Assembly (NCBI RefSeq): GCF_023716465.1
Contig: NZ_CP092415.1
Coordinates: 3,139,501-3,203,500, forward strand
DNA: 64,000 nt
Direction: 5' to 3'
Origin: Flagellimonas marinaquae
GTDB lineage: Bacteria; Bacteroidota; Bacteroidia; Flavobacteriales; Flavobacteriaceae
Made by a program: the position numbers and the translations under genes. Below the pieces are notes generated by a model that saw only the letters and a list, made by a program, of their open reading frames with translations, made no database searches and had not been told where the DNA came from. Positions within the stretch are counted from its first letter, which is position 1; each line of letters begins with the position of its first letter. Of the stretch, positions 1 through 8,987 are shown in pieces.

Positions 1-708
1 ATTTCTATAAAAGACCTTACTAAATTAGGAGGTAAAACCATGTGCTATGCCGTTCTTGGCGAAAGGACCAAATGTGATGATGGTATAAAAGAACTGGAAA
101 GTTACCTAACATCCGACCTTGTTGAAAAAGCACTGATTTTCCTAATTCTGGTTTATGCTTTATTGGAGAATGAAGACAAGGTTTTGGAATATGTAAAAGA
201 AGCCTTTAACAACCATTTACCTTTAGTTTTATTGTTAAATCCATCCCCTGTTCTCAAGTCTTTTAAAAACAACCAAGATTATAAGGATATTATGCTTAGG
301 GCAATTCCTGACAATGTAAATTACAAGCAGAAAAAAAAATACAAACAAGCCTTACTGGATACTAAAGAAGTTACTATGTACAGCAAAGAGTTAAAACAAA
401 TTATGATGGACTATAAGCTGTATTTAAATCCAGACCTATCATTAAAAGATTTGGCATCTTATTTAGACCTTCCTGCCAATTATGTTTCTCAACTATTGAA
501 CTTGGGGTTTCAGAAAAACTTCTCCGAGTACATCAATACTTTTAGGATAAACGAGTTTAAAGAGCGTATTCTTCTCGAGGAAAACAAAGGGTTGACCATA
601 ATGGCCATAGCTTATGATAGTGGGTTTAACTCTAAAACGGTTTTTAACACATTCTTCAAAAAAATAGAAGGTGTAACACCTAATGCCTATCTAAAATCCC
701 ATCGGTAA
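1..708 (+). CDS. AraC-family transcriptional regulator, 5' end outside window
   Basis: The reading frame is open from base 1 through the first ATG at 40, so this is very probably the 3' part of a longer gene. The last ~100 residues form an AraC-type double helix-turn-helix: a first helix pair around LSLKDLASYLDLPANYVSQ and a second around IMAIAYDSGFNSKTVFNTFF, ending in the usual VTPNAYL. The visible N-terminal part is helical and unrecognised; in flavobacteria such C-terminal domains are often fused to membrane or TPR sensor regions. It would bind DNA in the cytoplasm. The next gene starts 78 bases later on the same strand, but a regulatory link is only inferred. Confidence 0.8.
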   Translation: MSIKDLTKLGGKTMCYAVLGERTKCDDGIKELESYLTSDLVEKALIFLILVYALLENEDKVLEYVKEAFNNHLPLVLLLNPSPVLKSFKNNQDYKDIMLRAIPDNVNYKQKKKYKQALLDTKEVTMYSKELKQIMMDYKLYLNPDLSLKDLASYLDLPANYVSQLLNLGFQKNFSEYINTFRINEFKERILLEENKGLTIMAIAYDSGFNSKTVFNTFFKKIEGVTPNAYLKSHR

Positions 709-786
709 ATTGGTTCGGATTTATAATCTGGAACTTTTACTTTATCGATTAGAGCTAGTATTGCCATGTAACAATGGAAATCAATT

Positions 787-2346
787 TTGAAAAAAAAGCT
801 CAAATACTTAGTTAAAACAATTGCGGTACTTGTATTGCTGTCGATCATAACGATCACCGGTGCTTACTTATGGCCCACATCGGTATTGCAAACACCAAGA
901 GTTTATGCTAAAACAATGATTAATAATATAAATATTGTTGATGTTGAAACAGGTAAAACTGCCTACAATCAATTTGTACTGATAGAAAGTTCCAGAATAA
1001 CAAGAATAGATAGCGTACCATTTAAACCCATTGATAATTCATTGCGTATAGATGGCACCGGTAAATATTTAATACCTGGATTATGGGATATGCACACCCA
1101 TTCCAACCAACACTCTGAATGGTTGCACCATCCGCTTTACATTGCAAATGGCGTTACGGGCGTACGGGATATGTCTGGCCAATTGAATGAGAAAGATAGC
1201 TATTGGGTAGGCAGTAAGGAGCGTTTACAGTGGAATAAAGAACTGGAGAATAACACTAGAGTCTCGCCCAGGTACGTATTGCAAAGCAGTTATCAAATGG
1301 ATGGTGAAAAAGCAATACCGGAAAATTCCCCCAATTTTTTTAAACTGAAGAACCGTTTGCAAGTAGACTCCCTGTTACAATTTTATAAAAACGAAAAGGT
1401 AGATTTTATAAAGATTTATGCGCAGTTACCAAAAGACATTTATTTAGATCTGGCTAAAAAAGCACCTATCTATGGTTTACATATAGCCGGCCATAAACCC
1501 ATGTTTCTTAGTTTGGAAGAAGCTGTGGACTCTGGCCAAAGGAGTTTTGAACATGGACGCATTTTTTTGTACGAGTGTTTTCCCGAAGCCGATAGTCTAA
1601 AAAGTCCCAATAATTGGAAAGATTATTTCTCTAGATCCAAAAAAAAGATGGTCAAGCAGTTTGACAGTGTTCGAGCAAAGGAGTTAATGGTTGTAATGCG
1701 TAACAATAAAACCTACTGGGTCCCAACTTTACAGACCTTAAAGTTTGAAGCATTGGCACATAAAGATAGTTTTACCAACAATGAAAATTTAAAATACATA
1801 ACTAAGGTTAGAAAAAAACTCTGGTGGCAATATGATGTAGACCACAACAAAGAAAAGAATATCGAAAATGAAGGAGTCAATGTAAGCGAACAGTTTTATG
1901 AAGCTTCGAAAAAACAAGTGGCTATGGCCCATAAATTGGGTGTGCCCATCATGGCAGGTACCGATGTTACCGATAGTTATGTATTTGCAGGTTTTAGTTT
2001 ACACAATGAACTCTACGAATTAACCTCATGCGGTTTATCAAATGTAGAAGCTTTGCAAAGTGCAACCATAGTTCCTGCAATTTTTTCAAACGTAGAGAAG
2101 GGTTACGGAACCATTGAAATAGGCAAAAAGGCGGATCTGGTCTTATTGGATAAAAATCCTTTAGATGATATTAAAAATACAAAAAGCATCAAAGGAGTGC
2201 TGTTGAACGGTGTGTATTACGATCAAGTAAAAATCTCGGAACTCAAAAAATTCTCAGAAGGGGTGGCATCAAGTTTTCATATGAATGTGAAAACACTGGT
2301 AAGCTTAATCAACAGTCCGTTGATACGCGTACAGTTTGCAGATTAA
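787..2346 (+). CDS. Membrane-anchored amidohydrolase (imidazolonepropionase-like)
   Basis: 519 residues from a TTG start, the only start giving the N-terminal hydrophobic segment (about residues 8-29) that should act as an uncleaved anchor or signal. The metal-dependent amidohydrolase fold is shown by the GLWDMHTHS motif (His103 and His105 as metal ligands), a downstream FIKIY lysine, LHIAGHKP and SFEHG histidines, and MAGTDVTD with the catalytic Asp. The C-terminal GKKADLVLLDKNPLDD is typical of the family. It probably hydrolyses a cyclic amide, dipeptide or similar C-N bond in the periplasm; the substrate cannot be read from the sequence. Confidence 0.85.
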   Translation: MKKKLKYLVKTIAVLVLLSIITITGAYLWPTSVLQTPRVYAKTMINNINIVDVETGKTAYNQFVLIESSRITRIDSVPFKPIDNSLRIDGTGKYLIPGLWDMHTHSNQHSEWLHHPLYIANGVTGVRDMSGQLNEKDSYWVGSKERLQWNKELENNTRVSPRYVLQSSYQMDGEKAIPENSPNFFKLKNRLQVDSLLQFYKNEKVDFIKIYAQLPKDIYLDLAKKAPIYGLHIAGHKPMFLSLEEAVDSGQRSFEHGRIFLYECFPEADSLKSPNNWKDYFSRSKKKMVKQFDSVRAKELMVVMRNNKTYWVPTLQTLKFEALAHKDSFTNNENLKYITKVRKKLWWQYDVDHNKEKNIENEGVNVSEQFYEASKKQVAMAHKLGVPIMAGTDVTDSYVFAGFSLHNELYELTSCGLSNVEALQSATIVPAIFSNVEKGYGTIEIGKKADLVLLDKNPLDDIKNTKSIKGVLLNGVYYDQVKISELKKFSEGVASSFHMNVKTLVSLINSPLIRVQFAD

Positions 2347-2623
2347 TTATTCCGTAGAACCTTAAATAGATGAAGGGATCATGAATCAATGAATCAAGGC
2401 ATTATTTGAAAAGTATAAAATTAAGAAACGATATAGAATAAATAAAGACTGATAAGAAACCGAAGTCTTCCAAAAATAATTTCAATGAATATTTGGGACT
2501 TAGAAAAAGCAATTTATTGTAAAAGGGCAATGATTTGGTTTGTAATTGCACTTAAACCTCATTTTTGACGTCCCTGTACTTTTCCTTTTACTATTTAAAA
2601 GTGAAACGTTGCTTTGTTTAATA
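2347..2623. other. Intergenic stretch without a supported gene
   Basis: The 277 bases between the amidohydrolase and the small membrane protein are AT-rich. A 27-codon frame beginning ATG at about 2485 (MNIWDLEKAIYCKRA and on) ends just inside the next region, but it resembles nothing I know and has no supporting context. No hairpin terminator or clear promoter stands out. Confidence 0.4.
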
Positions 2624-2812
2624 ATGGATATCAAGAAAAAACAAACCATGGAAAAGATGGAACCTAAAAAAAGTAAAAAAGGCGTAAAACTGGGAATTGG
2701 AATTGTTCTTGGAACCATAGTGGGCTATATAACATCAAATATGCAATTATGGTTTGTTTTAGGGATTGCCATCGGAGCCGCTTTGGAATATGGAGTTCAA
2801 CAAAAATCTTAA
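2624..2812 (+). CDS. Small membrane protein, two predicted segments
   Basis: About 62 residues from ATG 2624; an alternative ATG at 2648 gives 54. A longer frame from 2546 would add an unlikely hydrophobic leader. After a Lys-rich start the protein has two hydrophobic stretches (VKLGIGIVLGTIVGYI and LWFVLGIAIGAALEYG) separated by a short polar turn, a glycine-rich hairpin-like layout. It is not assigned to a family. Its stop lies 3 bases before the next start, so it is probably co-transcribed with the PD40 lipoprotein. Function unknown. Confidence 0.55.
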   Translation: MDIKKKQTMEKMEPKKSKKGVKLGIGIVLGTIVGYITSNMQLWFVLGIAIGAALEYGVQQKS

Positions 2813-2815
2813 TAT

Positions 2816-3721
2816 ATGAAAACGATACATTATTTAATATTCTCTGCATTAACATTGGCTCTGAATGCTTGTAACCATAAAGAACAAAAATCAAAAGTTA
2901 ATAAAGAAGCAAGTTTTGAAGGAATTTATCTTGGTCAAAAACCACCAGGATTAACGCCTATACCATTTGCTCCAGGACTTGTATCTACTGAAATTTATGA
3001 GTACGATGGTGCATTCTCAAAAGATATGAAGGCGTTTTATTTTATTAGAAGAGGAGAGGAAAATAAAACATCAGCTTTTTATGAATACAAATATAATGAC
3101 ACTAATGGCGAATGGGAAAAATCTGAAATAGCATCTCCATGGATTGGAAGACCAGTGATATCTCCAGATGGTGAAACCATGCATTTAGGGGATAATTATT
3201 TAAAAAGAACAGCATCAGGATGGTCTGAATTAAAAAAGCTGGAACCACCTACTGTAAGTAATGATTCAATGTATATTATGCGTCTTTCATCATCTACAAA
3301 TGGCACGTATTATTTTGACACCTATAAAGAGAATGATTCAACGTTTCCAATTCGTTATTCACGTCTGATAAACGGAAAGCATGAAGAGCCAATAGCTTTG
3401 CCAAAAGCAATAAATACAGGAACTTTTTTAAGTCATCCTTTTATAGCTCCAGATGAATCCTATTTATTGTTCGATGCTATAAGGGAAGATGGTTATGGTG
3501 ATTCTGATATTTATATCAGTTTTAAACAAAAAGATGGTTCTTGGGGTAATGCTATTAATCTAGGAGATAAAATAAACACCAATGCTTGGGAAGCTTCGGC
3601 AAGCATAACGCCAGATGGCAAATACCTATTCTTCAGTAGAAATGTAGGTTCAGACGATTTTGAAAACGTAGATATCTTTTGGGTGGATGCGAAAGTTATC
3701 TTTTCACTTGAAAGGAGTTAG
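2816..3721 (+). CDS. PD40/TolB-like beta-propeller lipoprotein
   Basis: 301 residues with a lipoprotein signal ending in a lipobox-like ALNAC (Cys near residue 19). The body has repeated beta-propeller blades of the PD40 (WD40-like TolB) type: ISPDGETMHLG, IAPDESYLLFDA and ITPDGKYLFFSRN, with DSDIYISFK and NVDIFWVD strands between them. Such proteins sit on the periplasmic or outer face and usually mediate protein contacts. The blade count looks like about four to five, short for a closed TolB propeller. It follows the small membrane protein by 3 bases. Partner unknown. Confidence 0.75.
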   Translation: MKTIHYLIFSALTLALNACNHKEQKSKVNKEASFEGIYLGQKPPGLTPIPFAPGLVSTEIYEYDGAFSKDMKAFYFIRRGEENKTSAFYEYKYNDTNGEWEKSEIASPWIGRPVISPDGETMHLGDNYLKRTASGWSELKKLEPPTVSNDSMYIMRLSSSTNGTYYFDTYKENDSTFPIRYSRLINGKHEEPIALPKAINTGTFLSHPFIAPDESYLLFDAIREDGYGDSDIYISFKQKDGSWGNAINLGDKINTNAWEASASITPDGKYLFFSRNVGSDDFENVDIFWVDAKVIFSLERS

Positions 3722-3747
3722 CATATATTACAATAAAAGAATAAGAT

Positions 3748-4548
3748 ATGGCAAAAATATTTAGAAGAATCAGACAAACGTTACTTACGGAAAACAAAGT
3801 CAGCAAATATCTTATCTATGCTGTTGGAGAAATAATTCTTGTTGTAGTAGGTATTTTAATTGCACTAGAAATAGACAACCGCAGTGAACAAATTAAAATG
3901 GAAACAAAAGAGTTGGCTTTTCTAAATCGTTTATTGGTAGACTTAAAAAATGATCAAGAGTATTTAGAACTTGTTAGGATCAGAAAGGATAATAAGGTCG
4001 AAGCGGCCAACACCATTATTAAATTCTCATTTAATGGAAATAATGATTCTATAATGCGTATTATCCCATACTATCTTCAATTAACCTCATGGCAAGCTGT
4101 AATTCCTAATCAAAATACGTTCAATGAACTCATAAGTAGTGGTAGTTTAAATATACTTAGCAATGACTCCATAAAGAATGGTTTGCTACAACTGGATAGA
4201 AATTATAAAGCACTAATTGATTGGGAAGAAGTTGTAAAACAAGACGACTACATTGGCAATTTTTGGACAGATAGAAATGAGTTCGACCCTTATAATTACC
4301 TGTCCGTCAATAAACCCTTGGTTCAAGCGTTGGGATTGGATGATAAAATAACCCGAGAACAAAAACTTACTATGCAAAAGCAGTTAAGGAAAGATGTGGA
4401 CAAGATTCTGAAATCATACAAGTTCAGGACTGGTGTTCTTAGTACTAGAGACGATTATGTCAACCAACTAACGCTAATCGAGATTCTCAGGAAGGATGTG
4501 GAAAACCTGATCAGGTTATTAGAAAAGGAATTGCTTCGCGACAATTGA
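3748..4548 (+). CDS. DUF6090 family membrane protein
   Basis: 266 residues. The N-terminus has the signature of this flavobacterial family: a basic RRIRQ stretch, LLTENKVSKYLIYAVGE, then one hydrophobic segment (about residues 24-43) with VVVGILIALEIDN. The remainder is a long charged helical domain, predicted soluble and rich in coiled-coil-like heptads. The family commonly occurs in paralogous clusters in flavobacterial genomes; its function is not known. It lies 26 bases downstream of the PD40 lipoprotein and 27 bases upstream of a secreted hydrolase, suggesting one transcript. Confidence 0.8.
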   Translation: MAKIFRRIRQTLLTENKVSKYLIYAVGEIILVVVGILIALEIDNRSEQIKMETKELAFLNRLLVDLKNDQEYLELVRIRKDNKVEAANTIIKFSFNGNNDSIMRIIPYYLQLTSWQAVIPNQNTFNELISSGSLNILSNDSIKNGLLQLDRNYKALIDWEEVVKQDDYIGNFWTDRNEFDPYNYLSVNKPLVQALGLDDKITREQKLTMQKQLRKDVDKILKSYKFRTGVLSTRDDYVNQLTLIEILRKDVENLIRLLEKELLRDN

Positions 4549-4575
4549 AAATATGGCAAATTTTAAAATAAAATA

Positions 4576-5526
4576 ATGAAACAAAGATTTTTACTATTAT
4601 TTATTGCTCTTATAAGTGTTCAAGTTGTAGTGGCTCAGAACTTCACTATTAATAACGGATCTGGTTCTTTTAAGATCAAGGGAAGTAGAAAACATCTAGC
4701 AGATTCAATCACCATTTTCTATCATAGGCCCATAAACTTCAATAGAAATTCAAGAATTCTAATGGTTGTTCCTGGCGCTGGCAGAAACGGTGATGATTAT
4801 CGGGATTCATGGATAGAAACATCAGAAAAATATGGTGTTCTCATTATTTCACCTTCTTACCCTGAAAAAGAATATAACTATGGCGACTATCATCTTGGCG
4901 GAATTGTCAAAGACTTAAACTTATTGAAAGGTGTTTCATTTAAAAAAGGCACAAATCAAGTTCATATCGACGAAAACGCTATTGAATTCAATATAAACAA
5001 TAATAAAGAGGATTGGATTTTTAATGATTTTGACAGATTATTCAAGATCATCAAAAAAAGTACAAATTCAAACCAAAACAAATATGATATGTTCGGGCAT
5101 TCGGCTGGTGGACAGATATTGCATCGACTTGCACTATTCAGTCCTAATTCAAAAGCTGATAGGATACTAGCATCAAATTCCGGAACATATACGCTTCCAG
5201 ATTATGGCATAAGCTTTCCATTTGGAATGGAAAATGTAGGAATTCAACAAAATAGATTGAAAAAATCCTTTAAAAAGAAACTCGTACTATTTCTTGGTGA
5301 GCTTGACAATGAATCCGAAACAAGAGGAAGAATTTTACGATCTGAAACTGCTGATAAGCAAGGGACAAATCGACTTGATAGAGGCAAAAACTTTTATACG
5401 TTCTGTAAAGATTTTTCGGAAAATAGTGGAATGAAATTCAATTGGAAACTTGAATTAATAGCCAATGTAGGTCATGATCAGCAAAAGATGGCGGAGGCTG
5501 CAGCTGAATATTTATATGGACAATAA
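4576..5526 (+). CDS. Secreted alpha/beta hydrolase
   Basis: 316 residues with a cleavable signal peptide (about 1-20, ending VVVAQ). The alpha/beta-hydrolase fold is supported by the oxyanion-side VVPGAGRNGDDY, the nucleophile elbow GHSAGG (Ser176) and a late NVGHDQQ histidine near residue 301. The layout resembles PHB-depolymerase or feruloyl-esterase-like secreted hydrolases. It probably cleaves an ester in the periplasm or outside the cell; the substrate cannot be told. Confidence 0.75.
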   Translation: MKQRFLLLFIALISVQVVVAQNFTINNGSGSFKIKGSRKHLADSITIFYHRPINFNRNSRILMVVPGAGRNGDDYRDSWIETSEKYGVLIISPSYPEKEYNYGDYHLGGIVKDLNLLKGVSFKKGTNQVHIDENAIEFNINNNKEDWIFNDFDRLFKIIKKSTNSNQNKYDMFGHSAGGQILHRLALFSPNSKADRILASNSGTYTLPDYGISFPFGMENVGIQQNRLKKSFKKKLVLFLGELDNESETRGRILRSETADKQGTNRLDRGKNFYTFCKDFSENSGMKFNWKLELIANVGHDQQKMAEAAAEYLYGQ

Positions 5527-5637
5527 CAAAGGTGAAATCCATAACCGCCTACAGCCGATATCGTTAGAGAAAATTAAATCAACATATTAAAATATAATTC
5601 ATCAATAAATACATCATTAATCAAAAAACGAACAATT

Positions 5638-6255
5638 ATGACATCGATTAAAATGAAAACAATCAAAAAACAAATCTTATTAAACATGGCATGCGCCGCT
5701 TTTGCTTTGGTATCAAGCACAACATATGCTCAAGACACAAATGCTGAAACCACAACAAAAAGGAATGGTTTTATCATCGAATTCGCAGTGGGTGGAGGTA
5801 TTATCAGTATAGAAGATAGTGCTGGTATTCAAACCTTCGACAAATCCCAGGGAACCTTTGTTTTTCCAGATCTAAAGCTTGGCCACATGTTAAATGAGAA
5901 TTTCGCCATTACCGTCGCCATGCCAGGAAATATTTACGAATTTCAGGACAATGATAGGAATTTTGGAGGTTTTATTCCCTCTGTACAGTATTGGGTAAAA
6001 GATCGTTGGTGGATACATGGGGGAATTGGTTTAGCCATAGATTCGCCAGCACTTTATGATATTAAAGAGGATATAAATGACGATTGGAACTTTGGTTGTG
6101 CCGTTATGGCAAGTACAGGTTACGAAATTTATAAAAAGAGAAACTTCGCACTTAATGTGCAGTCCAAATTGGTTTTGGGCCGTGTATCTTTAGAAGGAGA
6201 TGCACATAGAGATGCAGCCATCTTTAATATAGGATTAGGGTTCAGTTGGTTATAG
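5638..6255 (+). CDS. Outer-membrane beta-barrel protein
   Basis: 205 residues; an internal ATG at 5653 gives the more usual MKTIKKQ signal start. A signal peptide ends at TTYAQ. The mature part alternates hydrophobic and polar residues with aromatic girdle positions (VQYWVKDRWWIHGGIG, FGCAVMASTGYEIY) and ends in a barrel-type strand, FNIGLGFSWL, with terminal hydrophobics. This matches small eight-stranded porin-like barrels. A strong hairpin follows the stop, so this is probably the end of a transcript. No specific ligand can be inferred. Confidence 0.7.
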   Translation: MTSIKMKTIKKQILLNMACAAFALVSSTTYAQDTNAETTTKRNGFIIEFAVGGGIISIEDSAGIQTFDKSQGTFVFPDLKLGHMLNENFAITVAMPGNIYEFQDNDRNFGGFIPSVQYWVKDRWWIHGGIGLAIDSPALYDIKEDINDDWNFGCAVMASTGYEIYKKRNFALNVQSKLVLGRVSLEGDAHRDAAIFNIGLGFSWL

Positions 6256-6330
6256 TTCTTAAATTGAATGAGTTTTAAGTACTAACATCAATAATAATCT
6301 ATTTATAAGTAATCTATATATTCAACTAGT

Positions 6331-6362
6331 ATGCCCTAACCAAATTATTTTGGTTTGGGCAT
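6331..6362 (+). terminator. Hairpin terminator after the beta-barrel gene
   Basis: A 14-base stem with one mismatch (ATGCCCTAACCAAA pairing with TTTGGTTTGGGCAT) and a 4-base loop lies 75 bases after the barrel gene stop. There is no T-run on either side, so it may be an attenuating or RNA-end structure rather than a textbook intrinsic terminator. Confidence 0.55.
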
Positions 6363-6441
6363 ATGAATATTCCAACCAGGGATATCAATATTTTAAAATA
6401 TAAATCCAAGCTTAGTGATATTCATAAAAACCTTTAAAAGA

Positions 6442-7125
6442 ATGAAATTTATTTTAATGACCAGTTTACTGTTAGTGATGGGATGCACAAATACCTCCAA
6501 GTCCAAAGAAGTATCAGCGAAAAAAGAGACCCAAGAAAACCTGATAGCTATTTTGGATACTATTTGGCAAACGGAGCAAGGACCAATACGATTAAGGGAT
6601 TCTATTGGTAGAGCAGTAGGTTTTGAATCAGAAGCCTTTAAAAAGCAAAACGAGATTTATCATAAAAACCATGATAAAAACGAAAAAAAAGTTTTACAAA
6701 TTTTAGATTCTATTGGCTGGCCGAGTAAAGAAATAATTGGTGAACAGGGCAACTTAACTATTTGTAATGTATTGCAACATTCTAGTTTAGAAGTTCGCGA
6801 AAAATACTTGCCCCTAATGCGAAAGGCGGTTAAGGACAAAGAACTGTCAGCTCGTTTTTTGGTCAGAGCAGTGGATCGGATAGCAACCGATAAAAATGAA
6901 CTTCAAATATATGGCCAACAACTGAAGTACTATCCAAAAACTCAGAGTCTTAATTTGTGGCCCATTAAGGACCCAGAAAATTTAGAAAAAAGAAGGGCAG
7001 AGATGGGGCTGGATTCAATATCGGAATTCTTAAAACGTAAACGGGTAGACTTTGAATGGGACCTAGAAGAACAGATCAAAAGATCTGAAGAATTTATTTT
7101 GGCAAAGGAAAATGCGAACCAATAG
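6442..7125 (+). CDS. DUF6624 lipoprotein
   Basis: 227 residues from ATG 6442, chosen over an in-frame GTG at 6415 because it places a lipoprotein signal (LLLVMGCTN) at the N-terminus. The body matches the DUF6624 family: LRDSIG, a charged helix, ILDSIGWPSKEIIGEQGN, LQHSSLEVREKYLPLM and the final IYGQQLKYYP, conserved in proteins of this type. The function of the family is unknown. The stop overlaps the start of the CPBP gene by 14 bases, suggesting translational coupling. Confidence 0.75.
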   Translation: MKFILMTSLLLVMGCTNTSKSKEVSAKKETQENLIAILDTIWQTEQGPIRLRDSIGRAVGFESEAFKKQNEIYHKNHDKNEKKVLQILDSIGWPSKEIIGEQGNLTICNVLQHSSLEVREKYLPLMRKAVKDKELSARFLVRAVDRIATDKNELQIYGQQLKYYPKTQSLNLWPIKDPENLEKRRAEMGLDSISEFLKRKRVDFEWDLEEQIKRSEEFILAKENANQ

Positions 7126-7897
7126 GAGAAGTCGTATCCAAACTGCATCGGTTGTGGTTATTCTTTTTATAATTGGAACACTTGTCAACATTCCATTCAG
7201 CAGAGAATTAAAAAGACTAAAAATCGAAGCTGGTGATACAAGCGTAGCACTATCGGATTCAATTGCTACGGATTTAGTTCAAACAAGTATTTATGGCCTT
7301 GTTTTGGGTGTTGTTTTGGTTCTTATTGGCTTATGGTTGGCTAAGAGTGCACAATTGGGAGCACCGGTAATAGAAAATATCTTTTCGGATACAACAGATA
7401 TAAAATATCAAGGTTTTTTTAAAAAGCTATTGTTTCCTATCGGTCATAGTGTAGTCTTGGCACTTGTATTACTAATGGCCCATAAAGTAACAAGAGCTTA
7501 TTTTCCTGTGGAAATAATTATTGAAAGACCTTCAAAACTGTTTTACGCCATTGTGTCATTTTCAGCAGGAATTACGGAAGAGATTATGTTCCGGTTTGGG
7601 TTAATGTCTCTGGTCGTAGCCTTGATTCAGTTTTTTAGAAAAGCAAAAACGCCTTCGATAAGCGTGGTTTGGACGGGAATTATTGTATCTGCGGTATTTT
7701 TTGGTTTAATCCATTTACCATTATCAAAAAGCTTTTCTGGTCTTAGCTTGGTTACCGTTAGTTCTACGATGATAGGCAACCTTATAACAGGGTCTTTTTT
7801 TGGTTGGGTATATTGGAAACGTGGTTTGCTCGCAGCAATAATTGTACATGTTGTTTGGGATTTGGTCTTTCATGTGGTCAGCTCTCCCTACATGTGA
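7112..7897 (+). CDS. CPBP-family intramembrane glutamic protease
   Basis: 261 residues with about six membrane segments. The CPBP (CaaX protease and bacteriocin-processing) motifs are complete: EEIMFR (Glu156, Glu157, Arg161), FGLIH (His201) and HVVWD (His246, Asp250). Bacterial members are membrane proteases or accessory immunity proteins. It overlaps the DUF6624 lipoprotein gene by 14 bases, so the two are probably made together; whether the lipoprotein is a substrate is unknown. Confidence 0.85.
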   Translation: MRTNRRSRIQTASVVVILFIIGTLVNIPFSRELKRLKIEAGDTSVALSDSIATDLVQTSIYGLVLGVVLVLIGLWLAKSAQLGAPVIENIFSDTTDIKYQGFFKKLLFPIGHSVVLALVLLMAHKVTRAYFPVEIIIERPSKLFYAIVSFSAGITEEIMFRFGLMSLVVALIQFFRKAKTPSISVVWTGIIVSAVFFGLIHLPLSKSFSGLSLVTVSSTMIGNLITGSFFGWVYWKRGLLAAIIVHVVWDLVFHVVSSPYM

Positions 7898-7974
7898 AGA
7901 ATAGTGTTCTGATTATAAAACACGAACGTTTAATAGCTTGATTAACGTCAATTTTGCTATATATAATCATAATT

Positions 7975-8937
7975 ATGAAAGCAGCCATTTTTACCCGCTA
8001 CGGTGCGCCAGAAGTTATCCAGGTTGTTGATATAGAAAAACCATCACCAAAACCAGACGAGGTTTTAGTGAAAATCGAAGCATCTTCCGTAACTAGGGCC
8101 GATACCATGATTCGCCAAGGAGTCCCAAAATTTGGCAGATTATTTTTAGGACTCATCAAGCCAAAAAATAAGGCTTTGGGCACCGGGTTTTCTGGAGTTG
8201 TGGAAGCTGTAGGTTCGCAAGTCACCAAATTTAGGATAGGCAGTGTCGTTTTTGGCGAAAAATTGTTTAGCGAAGGGAGTAATGCAGAGTATTTATGTAT
8301 GTCAGAAGATTTGGTAATTGCGCCTAAGCCTAAATCAATATCCCATTCTGAAGCTGCTCCGATTTGCGATGGTTTTTTAACCTCCTACAACTTTCTAAAA
8401 GATATAGCCAAAATAAAATCGGGTCAGCATGTTTTGGTCAATGGTGCTTCGGGGAGCTTGGGAAGCGCAGCCATACAATTGGCAAAGATAATGGGAGCGA
8501 AGGTTACAGGGGTCTGTAGTGCAAAGAACATTGATTTTGTGCTGGCGTTGGGAGCAGATGAAGTATTGGATTACACCAAAGTAAAACTGGACGAGCTTTC
8601 TTGTACATACGATGTTGTTTACGATACTGTTGGAAAATTATCGTATAAAACCTTTAAAACCCTTATAGGTTCCAATGGTCTTTTTATGACACCGGTATTG
8701 AACGTTGAGGTTCTATGGCATATGTTATGGTGTCCAAAGAAAGTAAAGTTTGCCGCAACGGGCGTAAAAAAGACCAAGGAGTTAAAACGGTTGTTCGAGG
8801 AATTGGTTCAATTTTTCGAACAGGGAAAACTATACACCAATATTGACAATACTTTTAAACTTTCCGAAATAAAATACGCACATCAATACTTGGAGACAGG
8901 TCGTAAAGTCGGGAACATTGTTATCGTAAATTCATAA
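7975..8937 (+). CDS. NAD(P)-dependent alcohol dehydrogenase / quinone oxidoreductase-like (MDR)
   Basis: 320 residues from ATG 7975; an upstream in-frame TTG at 7954 only adds hydrophobic codons. It is a zinc-free medium-chain dehydrogenase/reductase: a GroES-like N-terminal half (MKAAIFTRYGAPEVIQ, LGTGFSGVVEAVG) and a Rossmann half with VNGASGSLGSAAIQLAKIMGAKVTGV. The zinc-site cysteines of alcohol dehydrogenases are absent, as in quinone oxidoreductases. It probably reduces a small quinone or enone with NADPH in the cytoplasm. An alpha/beta hydrolase gene follows after 50 bases. Confidence 0.85.
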   Translation: MKAAIFTRYGAPEVIQVVDIEKPSPKPDEVLVKIEASSVTRADTMIRQGVPKFGRLFLGLIKPKNKALGTGFSGVVEAVGSQVTKFRIGSVVFGEKLFSEGSNAEYLCMSEDLVIAPKPKSISHSEAAPICDGFLTSYNFLKDIAKIKSGQHVLVNGASGSLGSAAIQLAKIMGAKVTGVCSAKNIDFVLALGADEVLDYTKVKLDELSCTYDVVYDTVGKLSYKTFKTLIGSNGLFMTPVLNVEVLWHMLWCPKKVKFAATGVKKTKELKRLFEELVQFFEQGKLYTNIDNTFKLSEIKYAHQYLETGRKVGNIVIVNS

Positions 8938-8987
8938 ATCATCAATACGTGCTTAGCGCGGTCAAAGCATTAAAAAACGAACAAGTT

